6,686 nucleotides of DNA from CAJQND01 sp051010055 (GTDB lineage: Bacteria > Pseudomonadota > Alphaproteobacteria > Rhizobiales > CAJQND01). Positions 1 to 5,000 of the stretch are shown piece after piece (the first letter of the stretch is position 1; the number at the start of each line of letters is the position of its first letter). Where the stretch lies: NCBI GenBank assembly GCA_051010055.1, contig JBPCVY010000194.1, forward strand, positions 1 to 6,686, given 5' to 3'. Made by a program: the position numbers and the translations under genes. The notes under the pieces were generated by a model. That model saw only the letters and a list, made by a program, of their open reading frames with translations, ran no database searches and had not been told where the DNA came from.

Positions 1-2
1 AG

Positions 3-659
3 TATGAATGGCAGCGGCTTTTGGGCCTGCCGGGTGTTTCGGTTTATGGCGCGCGCATTCTCAATTCCAATCAGATAACCCCTGAAACATTGCGGGCAAT
101 GGAGCCGCGCATATCAAAAACCGCCGATCTTATTTTGCCCGGTGCGGAGCTTGATGTTCTGGCCTATGGCTGCACGTCGGCAACCATGACTTTGGGCGAA
201 GAGGTTGTGTTTGAACGGCTGAAGGCTGCCCGGCCGAACGCACGATTCACCACGCCCATAACAGGCGCCTTTGCCGCCTTTGAAGCACTCGGCGCGCGGC
301 GGATTGGAGTGCTTACCCCTTACCGGGCCGATGTAAATCAGATTGTTGCCGATTATATCAGCGGGCGCGGTTTCGAAGTGCCGGTGTTCGGATCTTTCAA
401 CGAAGAGCGCGATGATTTGGTGGCGCGCATTGATGCAACCTCGCTCAAATCCGGCATTGAGCATATTTGCGCGCTGGCGGAAGTGGACGCGGTGTTTGTT
501 TCCTGCACATCTGTGCGGCTTGCCGACCATGTGGTGGAAATTGAACAGGCGATAGGCCTGCCGGTGACCTCGTCTAACCATGCCATGGCCTGGCACGCCC
601 TGCGCCTTGGCGGAGTTGATGACAAGCTGCCTGAGTTCGGGCGACTGTTCGCACTCTAA
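3..659 (+). CDS. Asp/Glu racemase / maleate isomerase family protein, EutA-like (5' partial)
   Basis: The frame is open from the left edge (codons from base 3 read YEWQRLLGLPG), so the start lies outside and the TTG at 21 is only an internal Leu codon. Counting from that Leu, the two cysteines typical of the family are C51 in YGCTS and C162 in VSCTS. In this superfamily (maleate cis-trans isomerase, arylmalonate decarboxylase, EutA of ectoine breakdown) such a pair works on either side of the substrate in cofactor-independent proton transfer or isomerisation. The C-terminal SSNHAMAWHALRLGG and the final GRLF fit the maleate isomerase/EutA branch. About 218 residues are visible against roughly 240-260 in the family, so little is missing. 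It is the only plus-strand gene and its TAA overlaps the TAG of the opposite gene. No other ectoine or nicotinate gene is in view, so the substrate is open. It is a cytoplasmic enzyme. Family assignment is firm; the EutA role is tentative. Confidence 0.85.
   Translation, partial: YEWQRLLGLPGVSVYGARILNSNQITPETLRAMEPRISKTADLILPGAELDVLAYGCTSATMTLGEEVVFERLKAARPNARFTTPITGAFAAFEALGARRIGVLTPYRADVNQIVADYISGRGFEVPVFGSFNEERDDLVARIDATSLKSGIEHICALAEVDAVFVSCTSVRLADHVVEIEQAIGLPVTSSNHAMAWHALRLGGVDDKLPEFGRLFAL
656..659. other. Convergent overlapping stop codons (CTAA)
   Basis: Bases 656-659 read CTAA. The plus-strand racemase gene stops with TAA at 657-659 and the minus-strand 161-residue gene stops with TAG at 656-658. 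The two genes therefore leave no room for a dedicated terminator between them, and any terminator must lie inside the opposite coding sequence. Confidence 0.85.
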
Positions 660-1141
660 CGCGGCACCAGCGCCAGGACGCCTTCTTGCGCGCGGAAAAT
701 GGCGCCATCCCTGGATATGGGATCCTTGCCAACATCAAAGCGTGCTTTTGTTGCATCAAAGTCAACAATCTCGATAACATTACCTTCAATTGCAAAGCCC
801 ACCAATGTCAGATTTCCGGTCCTGGCCATGGCCTCGCGCTCACGGTTGGAGAGGTGCCAACCGAACGGGCAGTTGGGCGCCGGGCTGGGTTTTTTAACCG
901 CCTGGAGGATGCGCACCTGGTTCCAGTCAAAACCGGTGGCCTTGTCCAACCGGGCGCCTGCCGGTCCTGAATTCATCGCATCGCCTGCCCAGCTGTGCAG
1001 GGCTGAAGTTAACGCACTGCGTTGCGAGCAAATTTTATGAAGCGTCCAGCCATGCCAGGCAGCGGCAAAAACTGTCAGTCCGGCGGCAATCGCAATAATC
1101 GGTTTTGCCGGAACAGCGCTGATTGCATCTCGCAAGCCCAT
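656..1141 (-). CDS. Membrane-anchored protein of unknown function, 161 aa
   Basis: I do not recognise this family. The start chosen is the ATG at 1141 (MGLRDAIS), because GAGGG sits about ten bases upstream. The frame continues 13 codons further up, but that would place the start inside a hairpin. The protein has a short N-terminal stretch, one hydrophobic helix at about residues 13-30 (PIIAIAAGLTVFAAAWHGW) and a mostly polar C-terminal domain. That topology suggests an inner-membrane anchor with a periplasmic domain, or an uncleaved signal. There are only two cysteines, C38 just after the helix and C91 in PNCPFGWHLS; if periplasmic they could form a disulfide. The last 50 residues look strand-rich (LTLVGFAIEGNVIEIVDFD). 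The gene lies 76 bases after the small membrane protein gene, with a hairpin between, and ends convergently on the racemase gene. That this frame is coding is supported by the ribosome site, the helix and the exact convergent fit. Confidence 0.7.
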   Translation of the reverse strand: MGLRDAISAVPAKPIIAIAAGLTVFAAAWHGWTLHKICSQRSALTSALHSWAGDAMNSGPAGARLDKATGFDWNQVRILQAVKKPSPAPNCPFGWHLSNREREAMARTGNLTLVGFAIEGNVIEIVDFDATKARFDVGKDPISRDGAIFRAQEGVLALVPR

Positions 1142-1168
1142 GAAAATTCTTTCCCTCAAAATGAACGA

Positions 1169-1192
1169 GCCGGCCAGCAAGCGCTGACCGGC
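1169..1192 (-). terminator. Hairpin after the amt/small-protein pair, possible weak terminator
   Basis: On the minus strand the sequence forms a 10-base-pair stem (GCCGGTCAGC with GCTGGCCGGC, one G-U wobble) closed by a four-base loop GCTT. It lies 25 bases after the stop of the 72-residue gene and 27 bases before the start of the 161-residue gene. The bases after the stem read TCGTTCATTTT, which is only partly U-rich, so it may be an attenuating or processing hairpin and not a full terminator. As a stem it is convincing; its function is inferred from position. Confidence 0.5.
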
Positions 1193-1217
1193 CCGGACTT
1201 CTTATTGCCGTTCAGAT

Positions 1218-1436
1218 CTAATATCTGTCAATGGCCGCTCTTGCCTCATCTCCTGTAGCATCAGCGTCCATCTCGTGCCGGATTTCCGTCTTCTCATTGC
1301 GCAACTGCGCCCAGTGCCACCACAGCCAGAAGGCAAGGCCCGCAAGGTAGAAGATGAACTCCGCACCCTGGAAGGGATAGACAGCTGCCACATCCTTAAG
1401 GTCAACGGCCCAACTCGACATTCCATTGGTTGACAT
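1218..1436 (-). CDS. Small single-helix membrane protein downstream of amt, 72 aa
   Basis: This short protein has one strongly hydrophobic, tryptophan-rich segment at about residues 23-42 (AEFIFYLAGLAFWLWWHW). A conserved-looking N-terminal piece with DLKDVAAVYPFQG precedes it and a charged, acidic tail of about 28 residues follows. The start at 1436 is preferred over the Met at residue 6 because AAAGGAA sits about nine bases upstream. It begins 27 bases after the amt stop on the same strand, so the two are almost certainly co-transcribed. It occupies the spot near amt where many bacteria keep glnK, but it has no PII-like features. A role as a small subunit, stabiliser or regulator of the transporter is inference from position and topology. 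I cannot name a family. Confidence 0.72.
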   Translation of the reverse strand: MSTNGMSSWAVDLKDVAAVYPFQGAEFIFYLAGLAFWLWWHWAQLRNEKTEIRHEMDADATGDEARAAIDRY

Positions 1437-1463
1437 CGTTTTATTCCTTTCGTTGTCTCAGCG

Positions 1464-2819
1464 TCACTTCACAAGGGATTTCTCGAAGGCAATCACATCG
1501 GCCTGTGCGGCGCGATATGCCTGCTCTTCCTCGAAGTCGAGACCTTCAAGCTCGACTTTGCGCGGGATACGCAATATTCCCATGCCGTTGAGAATTTTCG
1601 ACACCACATATGCCGGCAGGAAGCCAAGGACGCCAAACATGATGATGGCGCCGATGATCATACCCAGCGGGTTGATGGTGGCATAACCTTCGTATGGCGA
1701 TGAAGGCTGGCCCCACAACATGAAGCCGCAAATGACTAGGCCAACAACACCGGCGTAGCCATGAACCGCCACAGCGCCGACAGCATCGTCGATCTTGAAC
1801 CTGCGCTCTACATAGTAATGCAACTTGTAAGCTGCCACTGCGCCAACGGCTGCGATGAACATGGCCTGAATCGGATGATACAAGTCATTGCCCGCCGAGG
1901 CCGTGATGATGCCCGCAAGCCCGCAAGAGTAAGTCCAGAACGGATCACCCTTGGAGACAATGTAGCCAGCCATCAAACCGCCTGACAGTGACATCAGGAA
2001 GTTGAAGGTGATGGCCGAGAGCGTGGTCGGGGCAAGGTAGATATTCGTCCCCGTCCAGGTTTCGCCAGTGATCTGGCCGCCTATGCCTTCAGGTGAAATG
2101 ATCGGCACGTTACAGGCTGCGTAGAAGCCCCAGAAGCCGGTATAGATCATGAACAGCCCAAGGGTTACCAGCCAGACATTGTGTGGCGGTATATCACGCG
2201 GGGTGCCGTCTTCTGCAAATTTGCCAAGACGTGGGCCCAGCACCACCAAAACGCCAAGGGCAAAGCCACCTGCAATCGCATGGATAACGCCCGAAGCATA
2301 CGCATCGTGGTAACCCAAAACCTTGACCATCCAGCCGCCATAGTGCCAGCCCCAGGCCGCATCGATGATCCAGGCTACCGAACCGATTAATACAGCCAGA
2401 ATCCAGAATGCGCCGGATTGGATACGCTCGATAACCGAGCCCGAAACAATTGATGCCGCAGTCCAGGAGAACAACAGGAATGCTGCCCAGAACACACCGT
2501 TGATGTGATCAGACAGGTTCGTGCCCATTGCGGGATCCCAAGGCCTTGCGCCTTTCGCCGCGTCCCATTCAATGCCGCCGGTGATAAACGGACCATTGGG
2601 GAAGGCGAAATAGATCCACCATCCGAAGAAGAAGAACGTAATGGTGACCAGCGGGATCAGCATGGTGTTCTTCATAAGTGTGTGCAGATGATTCCGGCGC
2701 CGGCTCGCCGCTACCTCATAGAGGCAGAAACCGACGTGAATCAAGAACATGAACACGACCGTTACCCAGTAATAAAACTCAGTAAATATCGTCGTGAGTG
2801 CGTCAAGATTATTTCCCAT
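1464..2819 (-). CDS. amt: Ammonium transporter, Amt family
   Basis: An inner-membrane ammonium (and methylammonium) channel or transporter; Amt proteins are trimers with about 11 helices per subunit. At 451 residues it is a normal length. Family landmarks visible: the pore histidines H180 (SGVIH, with D172 eight residues before) and H353 (in DDAVGAVAVHGYAG); F117 fourteen residues before E131 of the G-x3-ER motif, matching the outer Phe gate; and F232 in GFWGFYAAC, matching the inner one. The cytoplasmic tail has the conserved ELEGLDFEEEQAY block that relays PII/GlnK control in other Amt proteins. The position of the ammonium-recruiting Ser of E. coli AmtB (NAGS) is here C236 (YAAC). The N-terminus lacks a long signal peptide and its first helix (about 17-36) is divergent. 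GAGGGGAC about eight bases upstream supports the start at 2819. The next gene on the strand is a one-helix protein; no glnK is in the window. I found no convincing NtrC or sigma-54 site upstream. Confidence 0.95.
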   Translation of the reverse strand: MGNNLDALTTIFTEFYYWVTVVFMFLIHVGFCLYEVAASRRRNHLHTLMKNTMLIPLVTITFFFFGWWIYFAFPNGPFITGGIEWDAAKGARPWDPAMGTNLSDHINGVFWAAFLLFSWTAASIVSGSVIERIQSGAFWILAVLIGSVAWIIDAAWGWHYGGWMVKVLGYHDAYASGVIHAIAGGFALGVLVVLGPRLGKFAEDGTPRDIPPHNVWLVTLGLFMIYTGFWGFYAACNVPIISPEGIGGQITGETWTGTNIYLAPTTLSAITFNFLMSLSGGLMAGYIVSKGDPFWTYSCGLAGIITASAGNDLYHPIQAMFIAAVGAVAAYKLHYYVERRFKIDDAVGAVAVHGYAGVVGLVICGFMLWGQPSSPYEGYATINPLGMIIGAIIMFGVLGFLPAYVVSKILNGMGILRIPRKVELEGLDFEEEQAYRAAQADVIAFEKSLVK

Positions 2820-2895
2820 TGGGATGTCCCCTCTTTCTCATTTCCGTGCTAGTTTTGTCCGCAGTGGGGCTCGACAAGAACCGGCTAATTTTTCA

Positions 2896-2923
2896 TACCA
2901 GTAATTCTTTTTTCGTACTGGTA
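2896..2923. repeat. Perfect 8-bp inverted repeat TACCAGTA / TACTGGTA
   Basis: The arms at 2896-2903 and 2916-2923 are exact reverse complements, separated by 12 bases that are T-rich on the plus strand. The repeat centre lies about 90 bases upstream of the amt start codon. It could be an operator for a dimeric regulator or a stem in the amt leader RNA. On the minus strand the arm ACTGGTA resembles the nearby ATTGGTA copy at 3012-3018, hinting at one shared recognition sequence. Confidence 0.55.
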
Positions 2924-2962
2924 AGGATCTCTGACCATACCCCCAGGCAAGCTGATCAGTGC

Positions 2963-2975
2963 CGTTAGGGTAACG
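2963..2975. repeat. Short palindrome CGTTA-GGG-TAACG
   Basis: Five-base arms (CGTTA and TAACG) are exact reverse complements with a three-base centre. The element lies about 150 bases upstream of the amt start. It is short, so chance is possible, but it sits in a region dense in such elements. Confidence 0.35.
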
Positions 2976-2991
2976 TAAAGCCAGAATGAAA

Positions 2992-3030
2992 CCAATATCT
3001 AATTCTTATGTACCAATATAGAGCCAATTT
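2992..3030. repeat. Three phased CCAATAT-type direct repeats
   Basis: CCAATAT occurs at 2992-2998 and 3013-3019, and the near copy CCAATTT at 3024-3030. Start-to-start spacings are 21 and 11 bases, close to two and one turns of the DNA helix, so all three would face the same side. A further exact copy lies at 3103-3109, at the very end of the 199-residue gene. On the minus strand, the direction of amt, the unit reads ATATTGG. This arrangement is typical of activator or repressor arrays, though no known regulator is identified. Confidence 0.45.
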
Positions 3031-3043
3031 GCCATTTCTTGGC
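3031..3043. repeat. Inverted repeat GCCA-N5-TGGC
   Basis: GCCA at 3031-3034 and TGGC at 3040-3043 are reverse complements around TTTCT. The element directly abuts the third CCAAT-type repeat, and its outer flanks ATT and AAT are also symmetric. It resembles a dimeric operator in form only; no regulator can be named. Confidence 0.35.
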
Positions 3044-3052
3044 TGGAATCAC

Positions 3053-3075
3053 TTGCGATTCAGACGCGCTCGCAA
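3053..3075. repeat. Inverted repeat TTGCGA / TCGCAA
   Basis: Six-base perfect arms at 3053-3058 and 3070-3075 are separated by 11 bases. The element lies about 34 bases after the stop of the 199-residue gene. No U-run follows on the minus strand, so it does not look like an intrinsic terminator. It may be an operator half of the repeat-rich region, or chance. Confidence 0.3.
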
Positions 3076-3108
3076 CTGGATCAAAGCTTAGTCAAGATGG
3101 AGCCAATA

Positions 3109-3708
3109 TTAGCGAGGCGTGGCTATGGCGGGCTCCGCAGAACTGGCGTCCCAATCAGGCACAAATGCAAAGATTGTGCACTGAGGAGGGAAGTTCGGAT
3201 TGAACAAGAGGTTATGCCACAGAGTCGCCTGATGCAGATGTGAGCCCGGCTTAAGCACTGCTACTTTGCAAGAAATGTTAAAGTTTTGGCCAAAAGCATC
3301 AAAATCCAAAATACACGCCCCCGCATCCATCAATGCTTTAGCGCCAGGCGATCCGGGCTGGAAGGTGGCGGTCAGGATGTCAGAAAATTCGCGTGCCTTT
3401 TGATAGTAGGTTTCAGCGAAAAATTGCACGGCCTTTTCGCGCCGCTGGGCCGGGTCGTGGGTGCGTCTGAACATGTGCTTAAGCTCTGGCGTCTTGTCAT
3501 AGGCCGGCGATTTGCTCAGCACGGTGATGATGTGGCCAAGCGGCTCGGTGTGCCCGGCCACCGTTACCTCCGGCATAACCCCATCACCGGGCCTGCCCAT
3601 ATTCTCGCGCATATCCATTTGCCGCACCCGACATTGCCAGCGCAAAAATCCATCACGCAAAGGAGAGGGAGATTGTTCCACGCCAAACAGATGCGCGGTT
3701 GAACTCAT
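3109..3708 (-). CDS. Conserved-looking protein of unknown function, 199 aa
   Basis: I do not recognise a named family. It appears soluble: no signal peptide and no membrane helix. The N-terminal part (about 20-45) is rich in Arg and Met with QCRVRQMDMRENMGRPGDG. The middle (75-115) is charged and helical. The C-terminal part (130-187) alternates hydrophobic and polar residues and holds a His/Trp-rich patch, HLHQATLWHNLLFNP at about 157-171, followed by AFVPDW. Histidines 157, 159 and 165 could bind a metal, but that is a guess. Its ATG overlaps the nitrilase stop as ATGA, with AAGGA eight bases upstream, so translation is probably coupled. It is the last gene before the repeat-rich gap. The tight coupling suggests it acts with the amidase or in the same pathway. 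Confidence 0.8.
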   Translation of the reverse strand: MSSTAHLFGVEQSPSPLRDGFLRWQCRVRQMDMRENMGRPGDGVMPEVTVAGHTEPLGHIITVLSKSPAYDKTPELKHMFRRTHDPAQRREKAVQFFAETYYQKAREFSDILTATFQPGSPGAKALMDAGACILDFDAFGQNFNISCKVAVLKPGSHLHQATLWHNLLFNPNFPPQCTIFAFVPDWDASSAEPAIATPR

Positions 3709-4553
3709 GCCACATCCTTACGCTCATCGCGCGCTGGCGAGAACCGCCGATCGTGGGAAAGGCTTGGAATTTTCGCCCGCGCCTCAGCCACCTGATCAAG
3801 ATCGATTGTGGCCTGCACAACGCCGGGTAGTGTGCCGCCATCGGCCAGCACCTCTCCCCACGGCGTGATGATCAGGGAATGGCCATAACTCTCGCCGCCG
3901 CCATCAACCGGCCCGACGGCGCAAGGTGCGATTACGAAGGCGCCATTTTCAATGGCCCGGGCCCGGTTCAGCACATGCCAATGGACCTCGCCGGTTTTCT
4001 TCGTGAACGCAGCCGGCACCAAAAGCACCTCCGTACCGGCCTGAGCCAGCTCCCGGTAAAGCGCCGGAAAGCGTAAATCATAGCAGATGGTATGCCCGAA
4101 AACCCCGAACGGTGTATCGCAAAGCACCGCCTGCTTGCCCGATGAAACGGCAGCACTTTCACGGTAGACCTCGGTCTCCGACAATTGAATATCGAACATG
4201 TGGATTTTGTCGTAGCGGGTGCGAATGCGCCCACTATCATCGATAATGAACCCCCGGTTGCGGATTTTCCCGCCCGGTCCTGGACCAGCCACCGAACCGA
4301 TTGCCATCCACACACCGGACTTTGCCGCAAACTCGCGCAAGCCCAAAAGCACAGGATGGTCTTCTTCCTTTGCAGCCGGCGGCACCAGGGCAGCGCCATC
4401 GGTTTTCAGCCCGCCGCAATATTCCGGCAGCGCCAGAAACTCAGCACCGGCGCCTGCCGCCATCTCCGCAAAGGACAAAGCCTCTTCAAGTGCGGTGGAG
4501 AAATCCGGGCGTGGCCGGGTTTGCAGACAAGCAACGTTCAAGGGTCGGGTCAT
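3705..4553 (-). CDS. Carbon-nitrogen hydrolase (nitrilase superfamily), Nit1/Nit2-like amidase
   Basis: A cytoplasmic amidase that hydrolyses a carbon-nitrogen bond through a Glu-Lys-Cys triad. The triad is visible as E44 (LPEYCGG), K116 (YDKIHMFD) and C157 (CYDLRFP). At 282 residues the single domain is complete. The HWHVLNRARAIENGAFVIAP segment and YGHSLIITPWGEV near the end are typical of the Nit1/Nit2 branch, which includes deaminated-glutathione amidase and omega-amidase (2-oxoglutaramate). Sequence alone does not choose between them or fix a nitrile or amide substrate. The gene starts 12 bases after the 137-residue gene, with AAGG overlapping that gene's TGA, and ends in an ATGA overlap with the next gene, so it belongs to the operon of glutamate-synthase-like subunits. 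That placement favours an amide substrate linked to glutamine or methylamine nitrogen, which is inference. Confidence 0.92.
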   Translation of the reverse strand: MTRPLNVACLQTRPRPDFSTALEEALSFAEMAAGAGAEFLALPEYCGGLKTDGAALVPPAAKEEDHPVLLGLREFAAKSGVWMAIGSVAGPGPGGKIRNRGFIIDDSGRIRTRYDKIHMFDIQLSETEVYRESAAVSSGKQAVLCDTPFGVFGHTICYDLRFPALYRELAQAGTEVLLVPAAFTKKTGEVHWHVLNRARAIENGAFVIAPCAVGPVDGGGESYGHSLIITPWGEVLADGGTLPGVVQATIDLDQVAEARAKIPSLSHDRRFSPARDERKDVA

Positions 4554-4565
4554 TTTTCAAAACCT

Positions 4566-4979
4566 TCAGAACTTTGTATAAGCCTTTCTCAACATCACTA
4601 GTGGATGGCGGTCTGACATCTGGAACTTTAAGAGCAGCTCGCGGGCAATCATGTCCCTGTCCTGCTGGTTGTGCGGCAAATCTAAATCATCTGGTATCTG
4701 CACCCAGCCATTGATGTTGCGGTCAAACACCGCCGGGCGCCCTTCTTCATATCCCATATGAACATCTTCAAGCCAGTTAAGGTCATCCCAGCCCATGAAT
4801 TCCATATAATCTTTCAGGAACGGCGTAATGCGCTCATAGTCCGGCACCAGGTTCACATCATAGCGGTAGCCAATGTGCTGGCCGATTTCTTTTTCCCGCT
4901 CGCTCTCAAGGCCCGCTGCATCTTCAAGGAATTGGTCGACCTCCCTGATTTCCGAGCCGCGATATTGTTTTCCTGCCAT
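4566..4979 (-). CDS. Acidic protein of unknown function in the mgs/glx-like operon, 137 aa
   Basis: I cannot assign a family. The protein has no cysteine, no membrane helix and no signal peptide, and is rich in Asp and Glu, so it should be soluble and cytoplasmic. Visible blocks are an N-terminal charged helix (about 10-32), a tyrosine-rich stretch GYRYDVNLVPDYERITPF (37-54), a Trp/Asp segment MGWDDLNWLEDVHMGYEEG (62-80) and WVQIPDDLDLPHNQQDRDM (92-110). The start at 4979 has AGGAGA eight bases upstream. It follows the FMN subunit gene by 21 bases and precedes the amidase gene by 12, so it is part of one transcript. A role as a small accessory or assembly partner of the glutamate-synthase-like enzyme is suggested only by position. 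Confidence 0.85.
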   Translation of the reverse strand: MAGKQYRGSEIREVDQFLEDAAGLESEREKEIGQHIGYRYDVNLVPDYERITPFLKDYMEFMGWDDLNWLEDVHMGYEEGRPAVFDRNINGWVQIPDDLDLPHNQQDRDMIARELLLKFQMSDRHPLVMLRKAYTKF

Positions 4980-5000
4980 CTTTTAATCTCCTACATCCAT

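Larger units (their letters stand above)
2820..3108 (-). promoter_or_regulatory. Gene-free region upstream of amt with repeats and palindromes; likely amt promoter region
   Basis: These 289 bases separate the upstream operon from amt and are visibly more AT-rich than the genes around them. They must hold the amt promoter if amt is not simply read through from the operon. I could not assign a confident -35/-10 pair, nor a sigma-54 site (TGGCAC-N5-TTGC), nor an NtrC site (TGCACC-N5-GGTGCA). Present are CCAATAT-type direct repeats and inverted repeats at 2896-2923, 2963-2975, 3031-3043 and 3053-3075. No stem followed by a U-run is visible after the 199-residue gene, so read-through into amt is possible. 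Confidence 0.5.

Noticed and set aside
114..596. 160-codon minus-strand frame opposite the racemase gene
   Set aside because: Racemase motifs on the plus strand are unmistakable; the minus frame is a shadow.
1142..1180. Longer start for the 161-residue protein (residues beginning MLAGSF at 1180)
   Set aside because: It would begin inside the hairpin with no ribosome site, whereas the ATG at 1141 has a good GAGGG upstream.
2896..2923. The palindrome as an intrinsic terminator for the upstream operon
   Set aside because: On the minus strand the A-rich tract is in the loop, no U-run follows the stem, and it is nearly 190 bases after the preceding stop codon.
2953..2958. TGATCA palindrome upstream of amt
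   Set aside because: A six-base palindrome is expected by chance and has no flanking symmetry.
2947..2963. Sigma-54-like promoter upstream of amt (minus strand GGCAC and TTGC)
   Set aside because: The GGCAC and TTGC blocks are eight bases apart instead of five, so the -24/-12 spacing is wrong.
3286..3702. 138-codon plus-strand frame opposite the 199-residue gene
   Set aside because: The minus frame has the ATGA coupling and a ribosome site; the plus frame has neither and its translation looks random.
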